Shown in pieces: positions 17,476 to 25,507 of a stretch of 64,000 nucleotides of DNA. The DNA comes from Pseudosulfitobacter pseudonitzschiae (GTDB lineage Bacteria; Pseudomonadota; Alphaproteobacteria; Rhodobacterales; Rhodobacteraceae). The stretch spans positions 53,946 to 117,945 of the forward strand of contig NZ_FQVP01000010.1 of the NCBI RefSeq assembly GCF_900129395.1, read 5' to 3'. The notes below the pieces were generated by a model. That model was given only the letters and a program-made list of their open reading frames with translations, was not told the origin of the DNA and did no database searches. How positions within the stretch are numbered: position 1 is the first letter of the stretch; each line of letters starts with the position of its first letter. Both the position numbers and the translations under genes were made by a program.

Positions 17476-17506
17476 TTTCTAGCTCCTACAGTAGCTGTAG
17501 GTTCAA
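17476..17506 (-). promoter_or_regulatory. MerR-type promoter of the ccmFGHI operon
   Basis: Minus strand: -35 TTGAAC (17506-17501), 19-bp spacer, -10 TAGAAA (17481-17476). The dyad CCTACAG-TAG-CTGTAGG at 17485-17501 is perfect. The leader to the ccmF ATG is about 190 bases. This implies metal-induced cytochrome c maturation genes. Confidence 0.8.
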
Positions 17507-17751
17507 GCATTATTTTGAACTGATAACTTTGAAAATGACCCATGCTTGCAGTGCATCTGATTGGCAGCTTAATGTCTGCGGGACCGTTTTCCTCAAGCAT
17601 CTGACTTAGTGGAATCTGCTCGGAGCTTCCCTTGATGGCCACCCTTAGCGTCAGACGAAATAGGGAAAAACCGAGTGTTGGCAGGTTTTGAAGCGCTGAA
17701 TAGTGAACATTGACTTCACAGGTGCGTGACGCGCTGTCGCAGATGCAGAAT

Positions 17752-17918
17752 CATGCTTGAACCTACAGTAGCTAGAGGATGTAACCACACACAAAACATA
17801 GAATCAATTTCGGGCGGAGCGGCGTGAGGCTTTCAGGTCTTCAAAAGGTATTGTGGGTGTTTGCGGGCGTGGCAGCGTTCGTTTTCGTCTGGCTGTTGCT
17901 ATGGTCCGACTACCGTGC
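17752..17918 (+). repeat. Direct repeat, copy 2 (intact SCO promoter and 5' end)
   Basis: Partner of 10441-10605; here the SCO gene is complete. Differences are scattered single bases and a small indel in the leader. Confidence 0.85.
17757..17787 (+). promoter_or_regulatory. MerR-type promoter of the SCO-to-CtaG directon
   Basis: -35 TTGAAC at 17757-17762, 19-bp spacer, -10 TAACCA at 17782-17787; dyad CCTACAGTAGCTAGAGG at 17762-17778 with two mismatches between its arms. It precedes 13 closely spaced plus-strand genes ending at 28434. Confidence 0.78.
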
Positions 17919-18426
17919 CGACCTTGCCCGAGCCGAGGATGAGCCACCGTTTTTCGCTGATTTCGAAATGACCGATCATCGCGGCATGGTCCAAACGGAG
18001 GAAGATTTCAAAGGTCGCTGGATGTTGGTCTTCTTCGGCTTCACCAATTGCCCCGACGTATGTCCGACAACACTGTCCGAAGTCGCGGCCGTGATGGAGG
18101 GCTTGGGCGACGAGGCGGCAAAGGTCCAGCCGGTTTTCATAACGATTGATCCGGAGCGGGATACGCCGATGGCACTTGCCGAGTATGTGCCCCTGTTCGA
18201 CGCAGGGATCATCGGGCTGACCGGCACGCCGGAGCAGATCGCCGCAACATCCGAGACCTTCCCAATTTTCTTTGAGCGGATCGAGGAGGCCACTGCGCCG
18301 GGTGGATACACGATGGGTCACACGTCGCACCTTTTCCTTTTCGACACGCAGGCAGGCTTCGCGGACTCTTGGCCCTATGGCACGCCCGCCGAAGAGATCC
18401 TCGTCGATCTGAGAGAGAGGATCTGA
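17824..18426 (+). CDS. SCO1/SenC-family copper chaperone
   Basis: A 200-residue membrane-anchored thioredoxin-fold protein from a GTG start. Single N-terminal helix (VLWVFAGVAAFVFVWLLLW), copper site FTNCPDVCPTTLSE near residues 76-80 and the distal His in MGHTSHLFLFD. SCO proteins load the CuA site of cytochrome oxidase or keep its Cys pair reduced. It is the first gene of the large directon and comes six bases before dsbB. An N-terminal ghost copy lies at 10512. Confidence 0.94.
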   Translation: MRLSGLQKVLWVFAGVAAFVFVWLLLWSDYRADLARAEDEPPFFADFEMTDHRGMVQTEEDFKGRWMLVFFGFTNCPDVCPTTLSEVAAVMEGLGDEAAKVQPVFITIDPERDTPMALAEYVPLFDAGIIGLTGTPEQIAATSETFPIFFERIEEATAPGGYTMGHTSHLFLFDTQAGFADSWPYGTPAEEILVDLRERI

Positions 18427-18431
18427 TCGTC

Positions 18432-18854
18432 ATGACCCGACTGTCCGGAGAAACGGCCCTTGTTCTTGCTTGGATCATTGCGCTTATCGCATCGCTTGCC
18501 GTGCTCTTCATTGGCGAGGTTCTTGGTCAAACGCCTTGCGTTCTTTGCTGGTTCCAGCGCGCCTTCATGTTCCCCCTGGCTATCGTTCTTGGGCTCGGGC
18601 TGTGGTGGCAGGATCCCCGCGTGGGGCGCTATGGCGTTGCGCTGGCGCTTGGGGGGGCGGCAGTAGCGTTGTATCACATCGGCCTCTATGTCGGGGTGAT
18701 CCCCGAGGCGATCCAGCCCTGCACGGCGACCGGCCCCTCTTGTACCGACGACAACCAGGTGGTCTTCGGCATTCCGATTCCGCTGATGGCGCTTGCCGCC
18801 TTCACGATGATCGGGATGCTGTCAGCCCTTTCACTGAAGGAAAAGCAAACATGA
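18432..18854 (+). CDS. dsbB: DsbB-family disulfide generator
   Basis: A 140-residue four-helix membrane protein. First periplasmic redox pair in TPCVLCWFQRAFMFP (the classic CxxC after helix 1), second pair in IQPCTATGPSCTDD. DsbB oxidises DsbA and passes electrons to quinone. The start is the ATG at 18432; the extra upstream codons overlap the SCO gene. It overlaps the next DsbA-like gene as ATGA, so the two form a redox pair. Confidence 0.93.
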   Translation: MTRLSGETALVLAWIIALIASLAVLFIGEVLGQTPCVLCWFQRAFMFPLAIVLGLGLWWQDPRVGRYGVALALGGAAVALYHIGLYVGVIPEAIQPCTATGPSCTDDNQVVFGIPIPLMALAAFTMIGMLSALSLKEKQT

Positions 18855-19510
18855 ATCGACGCGGCCTCATTCTATCCGTTCTGGCTGTTGGTGCCGCAGG
18901 TTTTGGCGGCGCGGCCTGGTATGCCACCCGCCCCCAACCCATGGCAGAGGCAGTCCCTGTCGCGCCCGAAGTGAACGATGTGCTGATCCGGCCTTATTCC
19001 CCGATCCTCGGCCCCGAAACGGCACCTGTCACGATTGTCGAGTTTTTCGATCCAGCTTGCGAGGCCTGCCGCGCCTTCTATCCCGTGGTCAAAGAGATCA
19101 TGGCTGAGCACGGTGATGCGGTCCGTGTCGTCATTCGATACACCGCGTTTCACGGGGACGCGTCGGTAGAAGCGATCCGTGTTCTCGAAGCTGCGCGGAT
19201 GCAGGATGTGTTCGAACCCGTGCTGGAAGCGGTCCTGCGCGAGCAGCCCCGATGGGCGTCCCATGGCACTCCGGCACCGGGTTTGATCCTTGAGATTGCC
19301 GCAAGCGGTGGTCTGGATGTCGAAGCTGCCCGGACACAGATGCTGTCCCCCGGTGTCGTGGCGGTACTCAATCAGGACCGCGCTGATGTCGAAGCGGTTG
19401 GCGTACGACAAACGCCCACGTTCTTCGTCAACTCCAAGCCATTAGACCCGTTCGGTGAGGCCGAACTGCGGCGACTAGTGGCGGCGGAAGTTGCGGCCAG
19501 CCAAAGTTGA
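18851..19510 (+). CDS. DsbA-like periplasmic thioredoxin
   Basis: A 219-residue exported protein. Tat/Sec-like leader (MNRRGLILSVLAVGAAGFGG), active site FFDPACEACRAFYP, helical insertion and cis-Pro loop RQTPTFFVN. The catalytic dipeptide Glu-Ala between the Cys is unusual; E. coli DsbA has Pro-His. It probably forms or shuffles disulfides in periplasmic partners, with the co-encoded DsbB as oxidant. Confidence 0.9.
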   Translation: MNRRGLILSVLAVGAAGFGGAAWYATRPQPMAEAVPVAPEVNDVLIRPYSPILGPETAPVTIVEFFDPACEACRAFYPVVKEIMAEHGDAVRVVIRYTAFHGDASVEAIRVLEAARMQDVFEPVLEAVLREQPRWASHGTPAPGLILEIAASGGLDVEAARTQMLSPGVVAVLNQDRADVEAVGVRQTPTFFVNSKPLDPFGEAELRRLVAAEVAASQS

Positions 19511-19538
19511 CGCTCGGCCAGATACAGGAGAATTCATC

Positions 19539-20006
19539 ATGAAAAAGCCACCATACACCAAGGGGTTGGCCTTTATTTTACTACTCTCGGGCCTGTCGGC
19601 CCCGGCATTTGCCGACTCGGGGGATGTGGTCGTCGAGAACGCGTGGTCCCGCGCCTCGATCGGCGTCAACCGACCGGGCGCTGCCTATTTGACCGTGCGA
19701 AACACGGGTAACGAAGCGGTCACGCTGACCGGGCTTACAACACCACTGGCCGTGATGCCCCAGATCCATGAGACGAAAACCAACGCCGACGGCGTCAGTT
19801 CTATGGCGCCTGCTGGCGAGATGACGATAGACGCAGGGGAAAGCGTGGCATTGGAACCGGGCGGACTGCACGCCATGCTCATGAAGCTGCAAAACCCGAT
19901 GATCGAAGGCGAGACCTTCCCGCTGACGCTGACCTTCTCGGACGGTGGCGAAGTGACTGTCGAGGTCCCGATCCTGGGCATTGCCGCGCGCGGGCCTGAG
20001 GGCTGA
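19539..20006 (+). CDS. PCuAC-type periplasmic copper chaperone
   Basis: A 155-residue exported protein with signal peptide ending at APAFADSG. The PCuAC metal ligands are visible: MPQIHETKTNADGVSSM then GGLHAMLMKLQNPM (H...M...HxM). PCuAC delivers Cu(I) to SCO or to the CuA site. It lies between two SCO genes, overlaps the second by one base (TGATG), and has a good AGGAG upstream. Confidence 0.93.
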   Translation: MKKPPYTKGLAFILLLSGLSAPAFADSGDVVVENAWSRASIGVNRPGAAYLTVRNTGNEAVTLTGLTTPLAVMPQIHETKTNADGVSSMAPAGEMTIDAGESVALEPGGLHAMLMKLQNPMIEGETFPLTLTFSDGGEVTVEVPILGIAARGPEG

Positions 20007-20632
20007 TGCAGCGTCGGCATTTGCTTGGATACGGTGCAGCCGGTGTTGGCGCTCTCGGTCTGATGCTCGGGGTCGGCTGGTGGCGCGTCGACGGGCCCGG
20101 TGCCCCCCAACCTGCTGGCCAACGGCCACTACCCCTATCGGCGATGGATTTCCGTCTGACCGATCATGAAGGCAATGAAGTAGGCCCGGACACCCTGATC
20201 GGACGCCCGACCATGGTGTTTTTCGGGTTCACCTACTGCCCGGATGTCTGCCCCACGACGTTATCGGATATCTCAGGCTGGCTTGAAGATCTCGGAGACG
20301 AAGCCGCGCAGATGAACGTGGTCTTCATCACAGTCGATCCGGAGCGGGACACGGTCGAGGCCATGGCCGAATATGTCGGCTATTTTCATCCGGCTATTCG
20401 CGGCTGGACTGGGCCGGCAAACCAGGTTGCCCGCGTTGCAGAAGGATTTCGTGCCTCGTATGAGCGCGTCCCAACCGAAGGCGGCGACTATACAATGAAC
20501 CATACGGCAGGCGTATTCCTGTTCGATGCCAAGGGTGAACTTGTCACCATGATCGACTATCACGAGCCAAGAGAATTCGCAGTGCCGAAGATCCGGCGTG
20601 CACTGACAGAAGACGTAGAGGGGGCAACATGA
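20006..20632 (+). CDS. SCO1/SenC-family protein (second copy)
   Basis: A 208-residue SCO protein. N-terminal anchor (LLGYGAAGVGALGLMLGVGW), FTYCPDVCPTTLSDISG copper site, VDPERDTVEAMAEYV and distal His in MNHTAGVFLFD. It is clearly diverged from the copy at 17824 and, with PCuAC just upstream, forms a copper-delivery pair for a haem-copper oxidase. It overlaps the M23 peptidase gene by four bases. Confidence 0.94.
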   Translation: MQRRHLLGYGAAGVGALGLMLGVGWWRVDGPGAPQPAGQRPLPLSAMDFRLTDHEGNEVGPDTLIGRPTMVFFGFTYCPDVCPTTLSDISGWLEDLGDEAAQMNVVFITVDPERDTVEAMAEYVGYFHPAIRGWTGPANQVARVAEGFRASYERVPTEGGDYTMNHTAGVFLFDAKGELVTMIDYHEPREFAVPKIRRALTEDVEGAT

Positions 20633-22002
20633 AGATTAGAATTGTTTTGGCGAGCGTGGCCATCGCAGGCACATGTTCGGTTACTGCCATCGCGATCTCT
20701 GGGATGCTGTCCAAAGAGCCGGTGCCCCTGGCGATTGCGAAAGCGACGCTTTGGACCCCCGATCCGCTCTCGGCACCACGACTTGCCGACAGTGTTGTGT
20801 CGCTGCCCACAGCAATACAGATCGACGTGGCACGCTCAATTCGACCTACCCCTCTCGTGCAGCCTGCCTTCACTGAAACCGCCTTGCCCGAGATTGAACC
20901 GCCTTTGATCACCTGGTCGCGTGAGATCGCGGCGGGCGAGACGCTGGATGCGCTCCTGGCGAACGCGGGTATCGCTGCGCCTGTGCGTGCCGAAATCGCG
21001 CTCGCGCTTGGTGCAGAATATGACTTGCGCCGATTGCGCCCGGGCCATGAGATCACTGTGATCTCAAAGGTGGACGGAAATCCGAGCCGCGTGCAACTGT
21101 CAGTTGACGATGGGGTGCGGATTGAAACGGTCTTTGGTCAAGAACTTGTCACACGCGTGTTGGAGCCAGACCCTGAAATGGTGACGTTCGCGGGCGAGGC
21201 AGTGATCGAAAGCTCTGTCTTCGCGGCTTTGGACAAGGCGGGCATCCCTGCTCGCTTTGCGGTCGACATGGCGCAGATGCTGGGCGGCACAGTGGATTTT
21301 CGACGCGAACTTTCCGGTGGCGAGACGATGCGTCTTCTTTGGCGCGAAGCGCGCGACGGAAACGAGAGGATCGGTCAGCCCGAACTTGCCTTTGCCGCAC
21401 TGAATCTTGGTGAAACGGTCTACGAGATCGTCTGGCCGGATGATGGCAGCGGTAAAGCGACGATCTATGTTGATGGAGAGGTCCTGCGTGTCTTTGCCCA
21501 ACCGGTGGAAGGAGCGCGGCTGAGTTCCGTCTTTGGCCGTCGCACACACCCGGTCTATGGGAATGTGCGCATGCACACCGGCGTCGACTTTGCTGCGGCC
21601 CGCGGTACGCCGGTAAATGCAACGGCGCCAGGACGCGTGAGCTTCATCGGACGTCGTGGTGGATATGGCCGGGTGGTGGAGATAGCGCATGGGTCCGACA
21701 CCCTGACACGATACGCACATCTCAGCGAGGTGCCGGACACACTCGAACAAGGGCAGCGCGTGATGGCCGGAGACATGATCGGTCGCGTCGGTGCAACCGG
21801 CACCGCGACCGGCCCAAATCTGCATTATGAAGTTCTGTTGAATGGTCGCCCGACCGATCCCCTCTCGGACGACCGATTGGCAGAGGCGGCTGAGCGTGAA
21901 GCGGACGACACGGTCGCGATTAAGCGACTGACTGAGGCACGCTCGCTTCTGGCTGAGAGGCTCGCCAGTGATTTTGCGCAAACGACAACCGAAAGGCTTT
22001 GA
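20629..22002 (+). CDS. M23 (LytM) family peptidoglycan endopeptidase
   Basis: A 457-residue protein with an N-terminal signal anchor, a central OapA/LysM-like region and a C-terminal LytM domain: FGRRTHPVYGNVRMHTGVDF supplies the first His and Asp zinc ligands, and TRYAHLSEV a catalytic His. The last motif is TGPNLHYEV, where the usual HxH reads NxH: the zinc-binding His remains but the other conserved His is Asn. Activity may therefore be lowered or the protein may act as an activator. Such enzymes cut peptide cross-links. In this copper/Dsb operon it may support wall repair. Confidence 0.88.
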   Translation: MKIRIVLASVAIAGTCSVTAIAISGMLSKEPVPLAIAKATLWTPDPLSAPRLADSVVSLPTAIQIDVARSIRPTPLVQPAFTETALPEIEPPLITWSREIAAGETLDALLANAGIAAPVRAEIALALGAEYDLRRLRPGHEITVISKVDGNPSRVQLSVDDGVRIETVFGQELVTRVLEPDPEMVTFAGEAVIESSVFAALDKAGIPARFAVDMAQMLGGTVDFRRELSGGETMRLLWREARDGNERIGQPELAFAALNLGETVYEIVWPDDGSGKATIYVDGEVLRVFAQPVEGARLSSVFGRRTHPVYGNVRMHTGVDFAAARGTPVNATAPGRVSFIGRRGGYGRVVEIAHGSDTLTRYAHLSEVPDTLEQGQRVMAGDMIGRVGATGTATGPNLHYEVLLNGRPTDPLSDDRLAEAAEREADDTVAIKRLTEARSLLAERLASDFAQTTTERL

Positions 22003-22005
22003 CCC

Positions 22006-22461
22006 ATGAAAAAGTACGCTCCCGCTCTTGCCATCGTATTGGCGTTGCTTCCTGCGGCACAAGCCGTCGCAAAGGCGATCCCGATCGATGTCCGGAAGAC
22101 AAACGGCTGCGGCTGTTGCCTGTCCTGGATGAAGCACCTCGAGGAGAACGGCTTCGCGCCGACGGGCGAGGACATGTTCGGAGGATCTCTTGTGCGCTTC
22201 AAGCTCGACAATGGGGTGCCTCAGCGCATGGTGTCCTGCCATACGGCTCTGGTCGATGGCTACATGATCGAGGGTCACGTACCGGCCGCAGACATCCAAC
22301 GCCTGCTGGAGGACCGGCCAGACGCGGTGGGCCTGGCGGTGCCGGGAATGCCCTACGGCTCGCCCGGCATGGGACCGGAGGACGACCGTGAAGCTTACGA
22401 TGTCTTCTTGATCCGCGCAGACGGGTCGACCGGGGTCTACACCAGCTACCCCGGTTCCTGA
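22006..22461 (+). CDS. DUF411 metal-binding protein
   Basis: A 151-residue exported protein: signal peptide (MKKYAPALAIVLALLPAAQA), then NGCGCCLSWMKHLEENGF with three clustered Cys, VSCHTALVDGYMIEGHVP and PGMPYGSPGMGP. DUF411 proteins are periplasmic and associated with copper/silver resistance. There are two relatives in the window, one full length (60686) and one lacking the Cys half (37929). It starts four bases after the M23 gene. Confidence 0.9.
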   Translation: MKKYAPALAIVLALLPAAQAVAKAIPIDVRKTNGCGCCLSWMKHLEENGFAPTGEDMFGGSLVRFKLDNGVPQRMVSCHTALVDGYMIEGHVPAADIQRLLEDRPDAVGLAVPGMPYGSPGMGPEDDREAYDVFLIRADGSTGVYTSYPGS

Positions 22462-22487
22462 CTGAACTCGCTGCAAGACTTTAGCAA

Positions 22488-23270
22488 TTGGAACCCCTCT
22501 CCCCAATAGCGCTTGGCTTTCTTGGAAGCCTGGCAGCCGGATCGCTTACCGCGGTCGGCGCGGTACCCGTGCTCTTCGGGCGCATCCCGTCCCGGGCCGC
22601 GCGCGATCTGCTGCTTGGCTTCGCGGCGGGTGTCATGCTCGCGGCCTCGTTCTTCTCGCTGATAATCCCGGCCCTCGACGCGGCCGAAGGGCAGTTCGAG
22701 AATGCTGCCGCCCCCGCAGCCATTGTTTGCCTTGCGATCCTGCTCGGTATGGGCGCGGTTGCTTTGATGAACGAAAAGCTACCGCACGAGCATTTCAAGT
22801 CCGGACGCGAGGGCCCCGATGCAGCCTCTCTGCGTCGCGTCTGGCTCTTCATCATCGCGATTACCATCCACAATTTCCCCGAAGGGCTTGCCGTTGGCGT
22901 CGGGTTCGGGGCTGACGGATTCTCGGGTGGGTTGCCGCTTGCGATCGGTATCGGACTGCAAAACGCCCCGGAAGGTCTGGCGGTTGCGGTCTCGTTGCTT
23001 GGCGAAGGCTATTCCAGGTTTCGCGCATGGGGTATCGCCGCCCTGACCGGCCTCGTAGAGCCCGTCGGCGGACTTCTCGGTGCGGGCATCATCAGTCTTT
23101 CGCAGCCACTCCTCCCTTGGGGTCTCGCCTTCGCGGCAGGTGCGATGCTCTACGTCATCAGCCACGAGATCATTCCCGAAACCCATCGTTCCGGCCATCA
23201 GAACAAGGCGACGCTCGGCCTCGCGGTCGGTCTTGTGATTATGCTGTTCCTCGACGTCTGGCTGGGATGA
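22488..23270 (+). CDS. ZIP-family metal transporter
   Basis: A 260-residue protein of about eight helices. The conserved ZIP metal site is present in helix 4 (AITIHNFPEGLAVGVGF) and helix 5 (GIGLQNAPEGLAVAV). ZIP proteins usually move Zn, Fe or Mn into the cytoplasm. The start is a TTG at 22488 without a strong ribosome-binding site, 26 bases after the DUF411 gene. It may balance zinc or iron supply when efflux is induced. Confidence 0.9.
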   Translation: MEPLSPIALGFLGSLAAGSLTAVGAVPVLFGRIPSRAARDLLLGFAAGVMLAASFFSLIIPALDAAEGQFENAAAPAAIVCLAILLGMGAVALMNEKLPHEHFKSGREGPDAASLRRVWLFIIAITIHNFPEGLAVGVGFGADGFSGGLPLAIGIGLQNAPEGLAVAVSLLGEGYSRFRAWGIAALTGLVEPVGGLLGAGIISLSQPLLPWGLAFAAGAMLYVISHEIIPETHRSGHQNKATLGLAVGLVIMLFLDVWLG

Positions 23271-23274
23271 ACTA

Positions 23275-23748
23275 ATGAGAAGGTCTCTCTTGATCGGTCT
23301 GCTTGCGGCTCTGATTGCCTTTCTGGTCGATCAGGCAACGAAGGCAATTGTTGTCGCCAATGCGGCAGATTTGAGCGCCGGAATTCCGGTCTTTCCCGGT
23401 TTCAATCTCATCTACCTGCGCAACGATGGCGTGACATTCGGACTACTTGGTGGAGCGCCATGGTGGAGCCTTACAGTGTTGGCCCTCGCTGTCTGTGGCT
23501 GGTTGACGGTCATGTTGGTGCGCACTGCCAGCCCGGTTGAGGCTATCGCCTATGGTGCGATTATCGGTGGCGCGCTTGGCAACGTCCTCGACCGCATCCG
23601 GTTTCGGGGTGTTACGGACTTCCTCGATTTCTACGCCGGATCCACGCATTGGCCCGCCTTCAACATGGCGGATGTTTTCGTGGTCGGCGGGGTGGGCCTA
23701 CTGCTCATAGCTCCTTGGTTGAGCGCCAAGTTTCAGAATGGCACATGA
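23275..23748 (+). CDS. lspA: Lipoprotein signal peptidase (LspA)
   Basis: A 157-residue four-helix aspartyl protease that removes lipoprotein signal peptides. LVDQATKAIV in helix 1; LRNDGVTFGL in place of the usual RNTGAAFS; the catalytic Asp pair in GNVLDRIRF (near 107) and FNMADV (near 133). It overlaps lnt as ATGA. Being housekeeping and essential, it is almost certainly a second copy here, in a metal-resistance directon next to lnt. Confidence 0.94.
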   Translation: MRRSLLIGLLAALIAFLVDQATKAIVVANAADLSAGIPVFPGFNLIYLRNDGVTFGLLGGAPWWSLTVLALAVCGWLTVMLVRTASPVEAIAYGAIIGGALGNVLDRIRFRGVTDFLDFYAGSTHWPAFNMADVFVVGGVGLLLIAPWLSAKFQNGT

Positions 23749-25316
23749 TGACGGGTTTGGCGCACATGTCTGTCTGGGGCTATTACATTCCTCTGCGTTC
23801 CGGAATTAGTTTTGTGGCGGGCGGTTTGACGGTTTTAGCCCTTCCGCCGTTCTCATGGCTCATCGCCGTTCCGGTTGCCTTCTCGGCGCTCTTTCTCATA
23901 CTCCGACAGGTTTCCACAGCGCACGCTTTCTTCATCGGCTGGGTCTTCGGAATTGGCCAGTTCGGGTTCGGAATCTCTTGGATCGCCGAGAGTTTTTACG
24001 TCGATGCCGAACGTTTCGCCGCGCTGGCGATCCCGGCCGTCGCGGGGTTGTCAGCGGGCCTAGCCATTTTCCCGGCCATGGCTGCGGCGCTCTATGCCGT
24101 CATCGCGCAGCGCAGACCCCTCGGGAGCATTGCCGCAAGTCTGCTTCTCGCAACCTGCTGGGTGGCGACGGAATGGTTGCGAGGTCATGTCCTGACAGGT
24201 TTTCCGTGGAACTTGGCCGCTTATGCTCTGGTCGATCACGCCGCGCTGCGACAGCCGGCAGCCTGGGTCGGAAGCTACGGGTTGAGCTTTCTCACCGTCC
24301 TTGTCGGCGTCATGCCGGGAGCTGCGTATTCCGCCGTGCCACGTCAACGGTCAGCCGTTCTGGTGTTGTGCGCGATGGCCATCATAGGACTCTGGGGTGC
24401 CGGTACGTTCCGCCTTGGATCAGAGGCACCCTTGCCTCGCGTCGACCTGCGCATCGTGCAAGGCAACGTGCCGCAACGGGAGAAATGGGCGCCCGGAAAC
24501 CGGGACGCGACCCTTGAGCTCTACCTCGACCTCTCATCTCGTCCCGGCAACGTCGATCTTCTGCTTTGGCCGGAGACGGCCTTTCCCGGTTTTCTCGACG
24601 AGGACGCGGCAGCCCGTGCCCGGATCACCGGTTCTCTGCCCGAAGGTACGCTGCTTCTGACGGGAGTGCCCGATCGAGTGGAGAGCGATGCGGGTACCCG
24701 CTATTTCAATACGGTCCAGGCCTATGACAGCAGCGGGGAAATACTGACCGGATATGCAAAGCATCATCTCGTGCCGTTCGGGGAATACGTTCCCTTCCGG
24801 GGCTGGCTGCCTTTCGCACGGCTGACCGAGGGATTGGGCGATTTCACGCCCGGACCGGGACCACGCACGCTCGCGCTCCCGGGTACGCCGCTGGTCGCGG
24901 TCGCGATCTGCTACGAGATAATCTTTCCGGGCCACGTGGTCGATGATCTTTTCCGCCCCGACTGGATATTCAATGCCACCAACGATGCCTGGTTCGGAAC
25001 CAGCATCGGGCCCGAGCAGCACCTCGCGGCCGCGCGCATGCGCGCGGTCGAAGAAGGTCTTCCCGTGGTCCGCGCGGCCAACACCGGGATATCCGCGATC
25101 ATCGACGCCAATGGAGATGTCGTCGCGCGTCTCGATACCGGGGAAACAGGCGTCATTGACGCCAGCCTGCCCGGCGCGCGCGCTCCCACGCCCTACGCAC
25201 GTTTCGGCGACTGGACAATACTGGTGCTTATCGTTGCGTCTTGGAGCCTGGTCTATTCTTTCGGCTTGATCCGACGACGTCTCGATGCGGAGCATTCAAG
25301 AATGGAGGAATGGTGA
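23745..25316 (+). CDS. lnt: Apolipoprotein N-acyltransferase (Lnt)
   Basis: A 523-residue enzyme that adds the third acyl chain to lipoproteins. N-terminal membrane domain plus a periplasmic nitrilase domain with a complete triad: Glu in LLWPETAFPG (near 277), Lys in YAKHHLVPFGEYVPF (near 338), Cys in VAICYEIIFPG (near 388). The ATG overlaps the lspA stop. Maturation enzymes LspA and Lnt are normally unlinked chromosomal genes, so pairing them in this operon suggests a dedicated lipoprotein-maturation module. Confidence 0.94.
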   Translation: MMTGLAHMSVWGYYIPLRSGISFVAGGLTVLALPPFSWLIAVPVAFSALFLILRQVSTAHAFFIGWVFGIGQFGFGISWIAESFYVDAERFAALAIPAVAGLSAGLAIFPAMAAALYAVIAQRRPLGSIAASLLLATCWVATEWLRGHVLTGFPWNLAAYALVDHAALRQPAAWVGSYGLSFLTVLVGVMPGAAYSAVPRQRSAVLVLCAMAIIGLWGAGTFRLGSEAPLPRVDLRIVQGNVPQREKWAPGNRDATLELYLDLSSRPGNVDLLLWPETAFPGFLDEDAAARARITGSLPEGTLLLTGVPDRVESDAGTRYFNTVQAYDSSGEILTGYAKHHLVPFGEYVPFRGWLPFARLTEGLGDFTPGPGPRTLALPGTPLVAVAICYEIIFPGHVVDDLFRPDWIFNATNDAWFGTSIGPEQHLAAARMRAVEEGLPVVRAANTGISAIIDANGDVVARLDTGETGVIDASLPGARAPTPYARFGDWTILVLIVASWSLVYSFGLIRRRLDAEHSRMEEW

Positions 25317-25483
25317 TGCTGGTACTCGCGGGCTTTGTCGGAGGTGCGATCTGGGGTGGCTATCTGGCGCGGCGGCGGAAAGGAAACCGCCTGGATATGC
25401 TTCAATATGCGACAAGCTTCGGCATTGCCTTCGGCCTCCTCGCCTTTTTCGCATCGGTGATCCTCTTGCGCATCCTTTCCTGA
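25316..25483 (+). CDS. Small membrane protein after lnt
   Basis: A 55-residue protein starting at an ATG that shares one base with the lnt stop. Hydrophobic helix (VLAGFVGGAIWGGYLA), positive loop (RRRKGNRLD) and second helix (GIAFGLLAFFASVILLRIL): a two-helix hairpin with both ends probably periplasmic. Function unknown; the tight overlap argues for a role linked to lipoprotein maturation. Confidence 0.7.
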   Translation: MLVLAGFVGGAIWGGYLARRRKGNRLDMLQYATSFGIAFGLLAFFASVILLRILS

Positions 25484-25507
25484 AAATGCTTCAGCATCGG
25501 CAACGAA

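Noticed and set aside
17460..17642. Small minus-strand ORF between ccmF and the SCO gene
   Set aside because: Its 3' part runs through the MerR-type promoter of ccmF, and its residues resemble nothing.
21100..22506. Minus-strand ORF of 468 codons opposite the M23 and DUF411 genes
   Set aside because: It spans two well-supported plus-strand genes and has no domain or ribosome-binding site.
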